Assembly: GCF_003122325.1 (NCBI RefSeq)
Contig: NZ_QFBC01000004.1
Coordinates: 62,001-126,000 of the forward strand
Source of the DNA: Rhizobium album
Lineage (GTDB): Bacteria; Pseudomonadota; Alphaproteobacteria; Rhizobiales; Rhizobiaceae
Direction of reading: 5' to 3'
Length of the DNA stretch: 64,000 nucleotides
Shown: piece after piece, positions 54,471 through 63,658 of the stretch
How the letters are laid out: each line of letters opens with the position of its first letter
Position numbering within the stretch: the stretch's first letter is position 1
The notes under the pieces: generated by a model
What the model was told of the DNA's origin: nothing
Databases searched by the model: none
Seen by the model: the letters and a program-made list of their open reading frames with translations, nothing else
Position numbers and translations under genes: made by a program

Positions 54471-54498
54471 CGTTCGAGCAGGGAAAAGCCTGCCGGCG

Positions 54499-55440
54499 TC
54501 AGAGACGGGCAAACCGTTCGGTCAGCAGGGCGAAGAAACCGTCGGCATCCACCTGGCGCATGACCTTGGCATTGTGCTTGCGATCGGTCACCTGCCACCA
54601 GTCGACGACGGTCATGCCCACCGTCAGCGGCGATTGCAGTTCGATCTCGACATTGCAGTCGCGACCGCCGAACAGCTCCGGCTTCAGCAGATAGGCGATG
54701 ACGGTCGGATCGTGCAGCGGCCCGCCGTCGGAACCGTACTTCTCGACGTCGAACCGCTCGAAGAACTCCAGCATTTCCACCATGGCGATGGCCGGGCGGC
54801 TACCGATGGCGCGCATGCGCTCGACGCGGCTTTTCAGCGTCAGCAGCTGGTGCGTGACATCGAGCGGCATCATGACGATCGGGATGCCGGAAGCGAAGAC
54901 GGCGGCAGCCGCTTCGGGATCGACATAGATATTGAACTCGGCGGCCGGTGTGATGTTGCCGCCTTCGAAGAAACCGCCGCCCATCATCACCAGCTCGCGA
55001 ACGCGCGGCGCGATATCCGGCGCCTTCTCCAGGGCGAGTGCGATATTGGTCAGCGGGCCGAGGGTGCACAGCGTCACGCTGCCTTCCGGCTCGCGCCGAA
55101 GGGTTTCAATGATGAAATCGACGGCATGGCCGCTTTCGAGCGCCATCGTCGGCTCGGCCAGTTCCGGGCCGTCGAGACCGGTCTTGCCGTGCACGTGCTC
55201 GGCGGTGACCAGCGGTCGGCTGACCGGCTTGTCGGCGCCGGCGAAAATCTTGATGTCGCGTCGGTCGCAGAGTTCACAGATGATGCGGGCGTTGCGCGCC
55301 GTCAGTGCCAGCGGCACGTTGCCGGCAACGGTGGTGATGCCGAGCACCTCCAGCTCATCGGCGCTGCCGAGCGCCAGAAAGATGGCGGCGGCATCGTCCT
55401 GCCCCGGATCCGTGTCGATGATGATCTTGCGTGGCGCCAT
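54499..55440 (-). CDS. Inosine-uridine preferring nucleoside hydrolase
   Basis: A 313-aa enzyme that splits nucleosides into base and ribose. IIIDTDPGQDDAAAIFLALG gives the calcium-binding Asp cluster, LCTLGPLTNIALALEKAP is the central signature, AAEFNIYVDPEAAAAVF contains catalytic and ribose-binding residues and DGGPLHDPTVIAYL the final Asp and His. No signal peptide. The rbsK gene nearby would handle the ribose. Confidence 0.93.
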   Translation of the reverse strand: MAPRKIIIDTDPGQDDAAAIFLALGSADELEVLGITTVAGNVPLALTARNARIICELCDRRDIKIFAGADKPVSRPLVTAEHVHGKTGLDGPELAEPTMALESGHAVDFIIETLRREPEGSVTLCTLGPLTNIALALEKAPDIAPRVRELVMMGGGFFEGGNITPAAEFNIYVDPEAAAAVFASGIPIVMMPLDVTHQLLTLKSRVERMRAIGSRPAIAMVEMLEFFERFDVEKYGSDGGPLHDPTVIAYLLKPELFGGRDCNVEIELQSPLTVGMTVVDWWQVTDRKHNAKVMRQVDADGFFALLTERFARL

Positions 55441-55551
55441 GTCTTGTTCCCCAGAAAATGTGACAAGGGTTGATGGGCGTCCGCCACCCGATTTGTCAAG
55501 CTGTGCCTGTCATGGTTTTGCCGGCTTTTCCGACCGTTGCGTCGGAGGGTT

Positions 55552-55580
55552 CTTGCGCTTGGACGGCCCGGCTCCCATAT
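55552..55580 (+). promoter_or_regulatory. Heat-shock (RpoH, sigma-32-like) promoter of the Hsp20 gene
   Basis: CTTGCGC (55552-55558), 14-nt spacer, TCCCATAT (55573-55580) resembles the sigma-32 pattern CTTGAAA-N-CCCCATNT. It is placed about 65 bp before the Hsp20 start codon, as expected for a heat-inducible gene. Confidence 0.65.
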
Positions 55581-55646
55581 TAAGGCGCGCTGGATGCTTC
55601 AGGAGAAGGTCCGGCGAAGTCGCTTGACCTCGCAAGGACTGTGAAA

Positions 55647-56078
55647 ATGAGCCGGATAACACCCTTCGCCAGCCCGCTGCTGCTGGGCTTCGACACGATG
55701 GAAAAGACGCTGGAGCGCATCGCCAAGGCGAGCGACGGCTATCCGCCCTACAATATCGAGCGCATCCGCGCCAATGTCGCCGCCGAGGCGCCGGAAAGGC
55801 TGAGGATAACGCTCGCCGTTGCCGGTTTCTCTGAAGAGGAACTGGATGTGACGGTGGAGGAAAACCAGCTGGTGATTCGCGGCCGTCAGGCAGATCCCGG
55901 CGAAAGGGACTATCTTTATCGCGGAATCGCCGCCCGGCAGTTCCAGCGCATGTTCGTTCTGGCCGAGGGAATGCATGTTCTTGGCGCCACCTTGAGGAAC
56001 GGCCTGCTTTCCGTCGACCTTGTTCGCCCCGAACCCGAACGCATGGTGAAGAAAATTAACATTTCGGTCTCACAGTAG
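55647..56078 (+). CDS. Small heat-shock protein (Hsp20/IbpA family)
   Basis: A 143-aa chaperone with an alpha-crystallin domain: ERLRITLAVAGFSEEELDVT, VEENQLVIRGRQ and a C-terminal conserved NGLLSVDLVRPEPE. The C-terminal IxI-like INISV tail would promote oligomer assembly. It holds unfolding proteins during heat. ATG 55647 is chosen over the upstream in-frame GTG because its distance from AAGGA is better. It is followed by a DUF1150 gene 47 bp downstream, the usual rhizobial pairing. Confidence 0.93.
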   Translation: MSRITPFASPLLLGFDTMEKTLERIAKASDGYPPYNIERIRANVAAEAPERLRITLAVAGFSEEELDVTVEENQLVIRGRQADPGERDYLYRGIAARQFQRMFVLAEGMHVLGATLRNGLLSVDLVRPEPERMVKKINISVSQ

Positions 56079-56125
56079 GACAACGGCAATGCTGCCGTGA
56101 CTCCCTCAGTTGTGGAGAACTGCGA

Positions 56126-56383
56126 ATGTTGATGAAAGAAGCCACCGCGCGTCTGACCCTTTCCGAACTCGCCCATCTGGGCGCCGGTGAAGTCGGTTAT
56201 ATCCGCAAGATGCGTTACGACGAGATCAATCGGTGCTTTCCCGAAGCCCCCGAAATCGATCCCAGCCTGGACCTCTGGGCGCTTTTCGGCGCCGACGGCA
56301 CGCCGCTCTTGCTGACCGACAACCGCTCCAGCACCTTTTTCAAGGCTGCCGAAGACGAGCTCAGAACCGTCAGTCTTCATTAA
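56126..56383 (+). CDS. DUF1150 family protein
   Basis: An 85-aa protein with the DUF1150 pattern: LTLSELAHLGAGEVGYIRKM and LWALFGADGTPLLLTDNRSS. It is encoded after small heat-shock genes in many alphaproteobacteria; function unknown, possibly linked to the chaperone. ATG 56126 has GGAG 8 nt upstream. Confidence 0.88.
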   Translation: MLMKEATARLTLSELAHLGAGEVGYIRKMRYDEINRCFPEAPEIDPSLDLWALFGADGTPLLLTDNRSSTFFKAAEDELRTVSLH

Positions 56384-56410
56384 AAAGGGCTTCACTGAAA
56401 ACGGACGGGA

Positions 56411-57112
56411 TCAGACCCGTCTGAACGTCAGATAGGCGGAAGACCGCCCCTCGCGCTTGGCCTTGGCTTCGTATCGTGTGCCGGGCCAGCCCGCGAAAGG
56501 GGTCAACCAGTCCGCGGCGTTTTTCGCCGTCCATTCGAAGCCGCCATGGTCGCGGCATTTGAGCAGCGTCCAGTTGACATAGGTGTCGATGTCGGATGCG
56601 AAGCAGAACAGGCCGCCGGGCTTCAGGACCCGATGGAAGCGATCGAGATTGACCCTCGAGACGAAGCGGCGCTTCCAGTGTTTTTTCTTCGGCCACGGAT
56701 CGGGATACAAGAGGTCGATCTGGTCGACCGATGCGGCCGGCAGCCAGTCCAGCACCTGTGTGGCATCCTCGTCATAGACCCGCACATTGCTCAGGCCCAG
56801 TTCACCGACGCGCGACAACAGCTTCGCCATGGAATTGACGAAGGGCTCGACGCCGATGAAACCGGTCGAGGGCACTTCGCCGGCGCGGTGCAGCAGATGC
56901 TCGCCGCCGCCGAAACCGATCTCCAGCCGGATACGCCCGACCGACGATGAAAAGAGCTGCGCCAGATCTTCCGGCGCAGGCTCGGCGAGGTCGATCTTCA
57001 GAGAGGAAAGCCCCGTCTTCAACGCTTCCGCCTGCTGGCTTCGCAGAGTCTTGCCCTTGCGTCGTCCAAAAAAGGCTTCCGTGGCGCGGGCGCGGCGTTC
57101 CGTCTCCGTCAT
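56411..57112 (-). CDS. trmB: tRNA (guanine-N7-)-methyltransferase
   Basis: A 233-aa SAM enzyme that makes m7G46 in t[19 protein letters not shown] is the SAM-binding loop, and [19 protein letters not shown] and [14 protein letters not shown] are family signatures. It lies 8 bp after metK on the same strand, so the methyl-donor synthetase and this user may share a transcript. ATG 57112. Confidence 0.95.
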   Translation of the reverse strand: MTETERRARATEAFFGRRKGKTLRSQQAEALKTGLSSLKIDLAEPAPEDLAQLFSSSVGRIRLEIGFGGGEHLLHRAGEVPSTGFIGVEPFVNSMAKLLSRVGELGLSNVRVYDEDATQVLDWLPAASVDQIDLLYPDPWPKKKHWKRRFVSRVNLDRFHRVLKPGGLFCFASDIDTYVNWTLLKCRDHGGFEWTAKNAADWLTPFAGWPGTRYEAKAKREGRSSAYLTFRRV

Positions 57113-57120
57113 GGGATCGA

Positions 57121-58359
57121 TCAGTCCTTCACTGCTTCTTTCAATGCCTTGGCAAGGTCGACCTTCTCCCAGGAGAAAGAGCCGTCGCGGCCGGCCTTGC
57201 GGCCGAAATGGCCATAGGCCGAGGTCTTGGCATAGATCGGCTTGTTGAGGTCGAGGTGGCGGCGGATGCCCGACGGCGACAGGTCCATGACCTTGCGGAT
57301 GGCGTCTTCCACCTGGTCTTCCCTCACCTTGCCGGTGCCGTGCAGGTCGACATAGACCGACAGCGGCTGGGCGACGCCGATGGCGTAGGAAAGCTGGATG
57401 GTGCAACGGTCGGCGAGGCCGGCGGCAACGACGTTCTTGGCGAGATAACGGGCGGCGTAGGCGGCCGAACGGTCGACCTTGGTCGTGTCCTTGCCGGAAA
57501 AGGCGCCGCCGCCGTGCGGGGCAGCGCCGCCGTAGGTGTCGACGATGATCTTGCGGCCGGTGAGGCCGGCGTCGCCATCGGGGCCGCCGATGACGAATTT
57601 GCCGGTGGGATTGATGTACCAGTTGCAATCGTCGGCGATCTTGAGATCGGCCAGCGCTTCGCGGATGTAGGGTTCGACGACCGAGCGGACCTTGGCCGAA
57701 TCCCAGCTTTCGTCGAGATGCTGGGTGGAGAGCACGATGGAGGTCGCTTCGGCCGGCTTGCCGTCGACGTAGCGCACGGTCACCTGGCTCTTGGCATCCG
57801 GGCCGAGCTTGCCGACATCGCCCTCGCCCTTCTTGCGGGCGGCGGCGAGCAGCGCCAGGATGCGGTGCGAATAATAGATCGGCGCCGGCATCAGTTCCGG
57901 GGTTTCGCGGCAGGCGTAGCCGAACATGATGCCCTGGTCGCCGGCCCCCTCGTCGCCCTGCTTGTCGGCGGCGCTGTCGACGCCCTGGGCGATGTCGGCC
58001 GACTGCGAATGCAGGAGCACGTCGATCTTGGCGGTCTTCCAGTGGAAACCGGCCTGTTCGTAGCCGATGTCGCGGATGGCCTTGCGCGCCGCGGACTTGA
58101 ACTTGGAGGGGTTGATGACGCTGTTGCCGTCCTTATCGGCCTTGAGCAGGCTCGGCGGCAGGCGGACTTCACCGGCGATCACCACGCGGTTGGTGGTTGC
58201 CAGCGTTTCGCAGGCGATACGGACGCTCCACGGATCGACACCGGTCTTGGCAGCTTCACGGTAGACCAGATCGACGATCTCGTCGGAAATACGGTCACAA
58301 ACCTTGTCCGGGTGACCTTCGGCAACAGACTCACTGGTGAACAGATAATTAGCGCGCAT
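57121..58359 (-). CDS. metK: S-adenosylmethionine synthetase
   Basis: A 412-aa enzyme making SAM from methionine and [23 protein letters not shown] is the N-terminal signature (His and Asp ligands), [13 protein letters not shown] is the central motif and [20 protein letters not shown] the P-loop. Downstream of phrR/praR and upstream of trmB, matching rhizobial gene order. No SAM riboswitch is obvious in the 173-bp leader. Confidence 0.98.
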   Translation of the reverse strand: MRANYLFTSESVAEGHPDKVCDRISDEIVDLVYREAAKTGVDPWSVRIACETLATTNRVVIAGEVRLPPSLLKADKDGNSVINPSKFKSAARKAIRDIGYEQAGFHWKTAKIDVLLHSQSADIAQGVDSAADKQGDEGAGDQGIMFGYACRETPELMPAPIYYSHRILALLAAARKKGEGDVGKLGPDAKSQVTVRYVDGKPAEATSIVLSTQHLDESWDSAKVRSVVEPYIREALADLKIADDCNWYINPTGKFVIGGPDGDAGLTGRKIIVDTYGGAAPHGGGAFSGKDTTKVDRSAAYAARYLAKNVVAAGLADRCTIQLSYAIGVAQPLSVYVDLHGTGKVREDQVEDAIRKVMDLSPSGIRRHLDLNKPIYAKTSAYGHFGRKAGRDGSFSWEKVDLAKALKEAVKD

Positions 58360-58477
58360 GCGGGATTCCCCTCAAAGAATAGGCCTTGCAGTTGTTAGTC
58401 AGTTCGACGTCGAAAGACAAGAACAGAAGGACATAAATATATCTTTATATGCGCTGAAATTTAGCAAAAAACCGCAT

Positions 58478-58510
58478 AAAAACGCAAACAGCGGCCAAAA
58501 TCGACCGCTG
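58478..58510 (-). terminator. Probable terminator between the XRE gene and metK
   Basis: CAGCGG (58489-58494) and CCGCTG (58505-58510) pair around an A/T-rich loop; on the minus strand the stem is followed by TTTGCGTTTTT. It lies 22 bp after the XRE gene stop, so metK probably has its own promoter. Confidence 0.65.
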
Positions 58511-58532
58511 CGCGTCGGGACGGAAATTCGGC

Positions 58533-58952
58533 TTATTCGGAATCGGCTTCCGCGGCCAGGGTCTTGACCAGATCGACGAGCTTGCGGCGGATCTTCGGGT
58601 CGGCGATCTTGACGAAGGCGCGATTGAGCTGCAGCCCTTCCGAGGAGGACAGGAAATCGACCACGTAGTTCGGGCTCGACGCTTCCGCCAAGCCGCCCGG
58701 AGACGTCTGCTGCTCGCCGGGAGCATCCTCGAAGAAGAAGGCGACCGGCACGTTGAGGATGCTGGAAATGTTCTGCAGACGGCTCGCACCGACGCGGTTC
58801 GTGCCCTTTTCATATTTCTGGATCTGCTGGAAGGTGATGCCCAGGCTTTCACCCAGCTTCTCCTGGCTCATGCCCAGCATTGTGCGCCGGAGACGAATCC
58901 TGCTCCCGACATGGATATCAATCGGGTTCGGCTTCTTTTTATTCTCGATCAT
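58533..58952 (-). CDS. praR: XRE-family regulator PraR/PhrR
   Basis: A 139-aa protein with a helix-turn-helix at about residues 17-70 (GMSQEKLGESLGITFQQIQK) and an acidic helical C-terminus. The position between lnt and metK matches the rhizobial phrR/praR gene. phrR was described as an acid-inducible gene next to actA (lnt), and PraR controls biofilm and symbiosis-related genes. The regulon here cannot be seen. Confidence 0.85.
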   Translation of the reverse strand: MIENKKKPNPIDIHVGSRIRLRRTMLGMSQEKLGESLGITFQQIQKYEKGTNRVGASRLQNISSILNVPVAFFFEDAPGEQQTSPGGLAEASSPNYVVDFLSSSEGLQLNRAFVKIADPKIRRKLVDLVKTLAAEADSE

Positions 58953-59083
58953 TAGATTTTCCTAAAAAAGTTCCCACGGCCAAAACTCCGGTCGCCCCCC
59001 AGGAGGCCCTAACGCCCGTCGCACATAGAATACAATCGCCTGCAGCACGCGATATCGATACCGGTCGCCGGCACTATGCAATT

Positions 59084-60694
59084 CTAGGGGTTTTTGGTCA
59101 ATTCACTGCCCTTGATAAAACCTTGACGCGAGATTCCTGCAATCAAGGTAGCACCAAAGATTATCAACCAAAAGTTATTCTTTCTCGAACCGGCATCGAA
59201 GGAACTCGCCACCTTGCCACCCATGGTAGCTTCAATTGTGGCTTTTTGATTGAAGTCCAATCCGGCGACGATATGCCCCCGGGCATCGATGACGGCGGAA
59301 ATTCCGCTGTTGGCGCTGCGAATCAACGGCACCCCTTCTTCCACCGCCCTGATCCGGGCCTGCTGGAAATGCTGGTAGGGGCCGGGCGTATCACCGAACC
59401 AGGCGTCGTTGGTGACATTGAGGATGGCGCTGGCCTTGCCGATCTCGGGGGTGATTTCTTCCGGGAAAATCGCCTCGTAGCAGATCAGCGGGTAAAAACT
59501 GAGGCCATCCGGCAGCGTCAGCAGCCTGCGGCGCGCGGCCGCCGAAAAGCCGCCAGGCATGTCCGCGATCGCCTTGTCGACGCCGAGACTGCGCCACAGA
59601 TCCTCGAAGGGCAGGTATTCGCCGAAGGGAACCAGGTGCACCTTGTCGGATGCGCTGACGATCTGGCCCTTGTCATCGATGGCATAGACGGAATTGTAAT
59701 AGCGTGGCTCGAGGCCCGGACCCATGTCTTCGGCGCGCACGGCGCCGGCAATCAGCACCTGTCCGTCCTGCAGCGTATCGGCGATCCGGGTCAGTGCATC
59801 CTCGTTTTCGGTGAGGATGAACGGCACGGAGGTTTCCGGCCAGACGATGATATCGGGGCGCTTCTCACCCTCCTTGAGCGGCGAGACCGACAGGGCCAGG
59901 TGTTCCTCGAAGATCGAATCGCGTTCGGTATCGTCGATCTTCTTCGCCTGGTCGATCATCGGCTGCACCAGGCGCACGGTGACCGCCGGCTCCGGGTTCT
60001 GCGGCTCCGGCTGGTTCAGCACATAGGCACCGTAACCGAAATGGGCGATAAACAGCAGGGCTGCGAGGCCGATGCCCGGCACAAGGCCGCGCCGCGTTCC
60101 CAAAAGCGCCGGTGCCGCAAAGACGAACACCGCCAGCGTCGAGACGCCGAAGAGCCCGATGACATGCACAGACTGCATCATCACCGGCACCGGCATCGCG
60201 CCATAACCCACCGCATTCCAGGGAAAACCGGTGGCCAGGAAGCTGCGCAGCCATTCGGCCAGGCCGAAACCGAGCGCCAGCGCCGCAATGCGCCCCATGC
60301 CGTCCGACCAGAGAATACGGGCGATGACGGCGGCCAGGCCGTAATAGAGCGCCAGGAAGGCGGGCAGGCCGAACACGGCGAGCGGCAGCGCCCAGGCAAA
60401 CTCCTCCGCGTCGATCATCAGCGCATGGCCGAGCCACCAGAGACCGGCGACAAAATAGCCGAAGCCGAACAGCCAGCCGGTCCAGAAGGCCGAACGAAGC
60501 CGGCTGAAGATACTGCCCGCCGGATTGCCCGTCGCGCCGTCGATCAGCCAGACGAGCAGGGTGAAAGACACGAAGAGGGCGGCAAAGACATTGAATGGCG
60601 GCAATGCCAGCACGCCGAATGCCCCCGCCGCCAATGCCAGAAGGGCGCGCCTGACGCCCCAGAGAAGCATGATCCTGCCTGCCAGCCGCTGCAC
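59084..60694 (-). CDS. lnt: Apolipoprotein N-acyltransferase
   Basis: A 536-aa inner-membrane enzyme that adds the third acyl chain to lipoproteins. Eight or so helices are followed by a nitrilase-type domain with catalytic Glu in VWPETSVPFIL, Lys in SDKVHLVPFGEYLPF and Cys in PLICYEAIFPEE. The start is GTG at 60694, where homology to family N-termini begins. In Sinorhizobium the homologue is actA, needed for acid tolerance. Confidence 0.95.
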   Translation of the reverse strand: MQRLAGRIMLLWGVRRALLALAAGAFGVLALPPFNVFAALFVSFTLLVWLIDGATGNPAGSIFSRLRSAFWTGWLFGFGYFVAGLWWLGHALMIDAEEFAWALPLAVFGLPAFLALYYGLAAVIARILWSDGMGRIAALALGFGLAEWLRSFLATGFPWNAVGYGAMPVPVMMQSVHVIGLFGVSTLAVFVFAAPALLGTRRGLVPGIGLAALLFIAHFGYGAYVLNQPEPQNPEPAVTVRLVQPMIDQAKKIDDTERDSIFEEHLALSVSPLKEGEKRPDIIVWPETSVPFILTENEDALTRIADTLQDGQVLIAGAVRAEDMGPGLEPRYYNSVYAIDDKGQIVSASDKVHLVPFGEYLPFEDLWRSLGVDKAIADMPGGFSAAARRRLLTLPDGLSFYPLICYEAIFPEEITPEIGKASAILNVTNDAWFGDTPGPYQHFQQARIRAVEEGVPLIRSANSGISAVIDARGHIVAGLDFNQKATIEATMGGKVASSFDAGSRKNNFWLIIFGATLIAGISRQGFIKGSELTKNP

Positions 60695-60790
60695 ACTCTA
60701 CCCCGAATTTGATTGTCCCGAATCAGTTCGCAGGCAGTCTTTCAAAATCCGGAGCTTTTGTCGTGAGGGCTGACGTCAATCCCGGATCTC

Positions 60791-61960
60791 TCAGAGCTCC
60801 GGGGGACGTGGTGTCGCCGCATGCGGATCGGCAATCGACGGTGGCGTGTCGAGGATGCCGCCGATGCCCTCCTCCTCGCCGACCTTTTCACGACGGCGGG
60901 CGGCGGCGCGCTTGCGGGTGATGCGGACGCGCTTGATGCGGCGCGGATCGGCATCCATGATGTGGAACTCGAAGCCGGGCACCGCCTGCACCACCTCGCC
61001 ACGAACCGGGATGCGGCCGAGTTCGGAAAAGATCAGCCCGCCCAGCGTATCGACATCCTCGATCTGCTCGTGAACGTCGAAATCCGATCCGATCGCCTCG
61101 GCGATCTCTTCCAGTTCGATGCGGGCATCGGCAAGGAAAACGTCGTCGGAAAGGCGCGTGAAGCGCGCCTGCTCGTCGTCATGCTCGTCCTCGATGTCGC
61201 CGACCACCATTTCGACGATGTCCTCATGCGAGACGAGGCCGTCGGTGCCGCCGTATTCGTCGATGACCAGGGCCATCTGGGTGCGGTTGGCCTGCATGCG
61301 CTGCAGCAGTTCCGACGCCAGCATCGACGGCGGCACGAAGAGGATCTTGCGGATGATGCCTGCTTCCGCCACCGGCTTATCGAGATCGACGCGGCCGAGA
61401 TCGAAAGCCGCCCTGGGTGTGCGTGCCGGCTTTTCGGCCTTCTCGGCCCCCGGAGGGGCGGCGCTGGCCACAGGACGGCCCGAGCGGCGCTTGTTGCGCG
61501 CCTGCTTGGCGACGTAAGACATCAGGTCACGGATATGCACCATGCCGCGCGGGTCGTCGAGCGTATCGGCATAGACCGGCATGCGCGAACGGCCGGATTC
61601 CTCGAAGAGGATCATCAGTTCGCCGATGGTGATCGTCTGGTCCACCGCCTCGATATCGGCCCGCGGCACCATGACGTCCTCGACGCGCACCTCGCGGAAG
61701 CGCAGGATATTGTGCAGCATCGCCCGCTCCTCGGGCGAAAACACGTCGTTGCTGACCGCGTCGGTCATCAACGCATCGGCGATGTCCTCGCGCAATCGCG
61801 AAGCCTGCGCCGGACGCAGCAGGCGCGCCGCACGCGCCCAGAAGGAGGTGGTTGTTTTCTGGCTCGTTTCCGCTCGCTGCGGACTGTGGCCTTCGTCAGA
61901 CGAGGAGGCGTCCCCGTCATCTTTGGCCTCTCGGGCCGGTCTTATCGAAAAATCGCTCAT
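60791..61960 (-). CDS. CBS-domain protein, CorC/HlyC hemolysin family
   Basis: A 389-aa protein without the N-terminal DUF21 membrane domain. It has two CBS domains (EDVMVPRADIEAVDQTITIG, residues about 95-115; and LLQRMQANRTQMALVIDEYG, about 230-250) and a C-terminal CorC_HlyC transport-associated domain with GRIPVRGEVVQAVPGFEFHI. Such proteins are linked to magnesium and cobalt homeostasis. In the ybeZ-ybeY-corC-lnt order as in E. coli. Confidence 0.93.
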   Translation of the reverse strand: MSDFSIRPAREAKDDGDASSSDEGHSPQRAETSQKTTTSFWARAARLLRPAQASRLREDIADALMTDAVSNDVFSPEERAMLHNILRFREVRVEDVMVPRADIEAVDQTITIGELMILFEESGRSRMPVYADTLDDPRGMVHIRDLMSYVAKQARNKRRSGRPVASAAPPGAEKAEKPARTPRAAFDLGRVDLDKPVAEAGIIRKILFVPPSMLASELLQRMQANRTQMALVIDEYGGTDGLVSHEDIVEMVVGDIEDEHDDEQARFTRLSDDVFLADARIELEEIAEAIGSDFDVHEQIEDVDTLGGLIFSELGRIPVRGEVVQAVPGFEFHIMDADPRRIKRVRITRKRAAARRREKVGEEEGIGGILDTPPSIADPHAATPRPPEL

Positions 61961-61972
61961 CGTTCCAAACTG

Positions 61973-62497
61973 TCAAACCGGGTCCTGACCCGCATAGGGG
62001 TCAGATAGGCCCAGAGACGCCAAAATGCGAGTCTCCAGGGCTTCCATTGCTTCTGCTTCTTCCGTCTCCAGGTGGTCGTACCCGAAGAGATGCAGGAAAC
62101 CGTGCACCAGCAGATGCGTCAGATGTTCCTCGAAACTCTTCTCCAGGTCAACTGCTTCCCGCTCGACGGTTTCACGGGCGACGACGATGTCGCCGAGCAT
62201 CGGCCCCGGCCTGCCGCTGGGAACCAGCGGAAAAGCCGGGAAAGACAAGACGTTGGTCGGCTTGTCCTTGTCCCGCCATTCCGAATTGATTTCGCGGATG
62301 GCCGCATCATTGGTGAAGACGAGCGAGACTTCCGGCGGCATTTTCGGGAAGGGCTGCATCTCTTCCCGCGCCAAAAACTGCGCCGCAGCCCCCAGAACGC
62401 GGGCGCAGAGCGCTTCCAGCACGGCCTCATCAGGCCATGCCTCGTCTTCGATGCTGATCTGTATGTCGAGTTGCGGCATGGTGTCTGGAGCCGGCAT
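61973..62497 (-). CDS. ybeY: Endoribonuclease YbeY
   Basis: A 174-aa metalloprotein for 16S rRNA 3'-end maturation and ribosome quality control. The zinc site is HLLVHGFLHLFGYDH (three His). The ATG at 62497 overlaps the phoH stop (TGATG) and has GGAG at proper spacing. A GTG one codon earlier is possible. Confidence 0.95.
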   Translation of the reverse strand: MPAPDTMPQLDIQISIEDEAWPDEAVLEALCARVLGAAAQFLAREEMQPFPKMPPEVSLVFTNDAAIREINSEWRDKDKPTNVLSFPAFPLVPSGRPGPMLGDIVVARETVEREAVDLEKSFEEHLTHLLVHGFLHLFGYDHLETEEAEAMEALETRILASLGLSDPYAGQDPV

Positions 62498-63552
62498 CAC
62501 CGCTCCATCTGCTCGCTCTCTTCGACGACGGCATATTCCGCGTCGTAGGCCTTGACGATGCGCGCCACCAGCGGATGGCGCACGACGTCGACGTCCTTGA
62601 AGCGGATCACCGAGACGCCTTCGACACCCTTGAGGATCTGCAGCGCCTCGACCAGGCCCGACTTGACGCCGCGCGGCAGGTCGATCTGGCTCGGATCGCC
62701 GGTGATGATCATCCGGCTGTTTTCGCCGAGACGCGTCAGGAACATCTTCATCTGCATCGACGTGGTGTTCTGCGCCTCGTCGAGGATGACCGCCGCATTC
62801 GCCAGCGTGCGGCCGCGCATGAAGGCGAGCGGCGCGATTTCGATGACGCCGGCGGTAATCGCCCGCTCCACCTTGTCGCCGGGCATCATGTCGTAGAGCG
62901 CGTCGTAGAGCGGCCGGAGGTAGGGATCGACCTTTTCCTTCATGTCGCCCGGCAGGAAGCCAAGACGCTCGCCAGCCTCGACGGCGGGACGCGACAGGAT
63001 GATCTTTTCGACCGCGCCGCGCTCCAGCAACTGCGCGGCATGGGCGACCGCCAGATAGGTCTTGCCTGTGCCGGCCGGGCCGACGCCGAACACCAGCTCC
63101 AGCCGCTCCAGCGCCCGCATATAGGCATCCTGTGTCGGGGTGCGGGCGGAAATGGTCTTCTTGCGCGTCGAGATCTGCGCCATGGTGAGCTTGGCCTTGC
63201 GCTCCATCGTCGGCAGCGTCAGTTGGTCGTCGGCGGCCTGCGCCATGCGGATGGCGCCCTCGACATCGGACAATTCGACGGAGCCGCCATTCTGCAGCCG
63301 GTCATAGAGGAAATCGAGCGCCCGGCGCGCATGGTTGGTGGCGAGCACGTCACCGGAAATGGCGACGGAGTTGCCGCGGGCGGTAGCGGTGATCTGGAGT
63401 TTTGCTTCCAGGAGCTTCAGATTCTGGTCGAACTGACCGAAGAGCTCGCTGGCAAGCCGGTTGTTCTCGAACGTCAGGACGAAGTGATTGGCGTCTGTCG
63501 CGGGCGGGCGGGACTGGCGCGATGAAGAAGTAACCAATTCGTGTCCGTTCAA
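62497..63552 (-). CDS. phoH: PhoH-like ATPase (YbeZ)
   Basis: A 351-aa P-loop ATPase with Walker A FGVGPAGTGKTYLAVA (near residue 155) and Walker B AAVILDEAQN. The end of the protein sits on the ybeY start. YbeZ-type proteins act with YbeY in rRNA processing. The start is taken as TTG 63552 (preceded by AAAGGAG); this gives the family's normal N-terminus, whereas ATG codons further upstream add about 70 residues of unrelated, Arg-rich sequence. Confidence 0.9.
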   Translation of the reverse strand: MNGHELVTSSSRQSRPPATDANHFVLTFENNRLASELFGQFDQNLKLLEAKLQITATARGNSVAISGDVLATNHARRALDFLYDRLQNGGSVELSDVEGAIRMAQAADDQLTLPTMERKAKLTMAQISTRKKTISARTPTQDAYMRALERLELVFGVGPAGTGKTYLAVAHAAQLLERGAVEKIILSRPAVEAGERLGFLPGDMKEKVDPYLRPLYDALYDMMPGDKVERAITAGVIEIAPLAFMRGRTLANAAVILDEAQNTTSMQMKMFLTRLGENSRMIITGDPSQIDLPRGVKSGLVEALQILKGVEGVSVIRFKDVDVVRHPLVARIVKAYDAEYAVVEESEQMER

Positions 63553-63658
63553 GCGGTACGGCTCCTTTGATCTCGGTTCCTGAAAGGTAGTCCTCGCCCG
63601 ACCGTTTGTGAAGGTGTTGCAGCGCAATCCCCTCATATTTCGCCGTTGCGAGGCCCTT

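Noticed and set aside
58360-58532. SAM riboswitch upstream of metK
   Set aside because: Only a terminator-like hairpin of the upstream gene and an AT-rich promoter stretch were seen; no SAM-aptamer-like conserved arrangement was recognised by eye.
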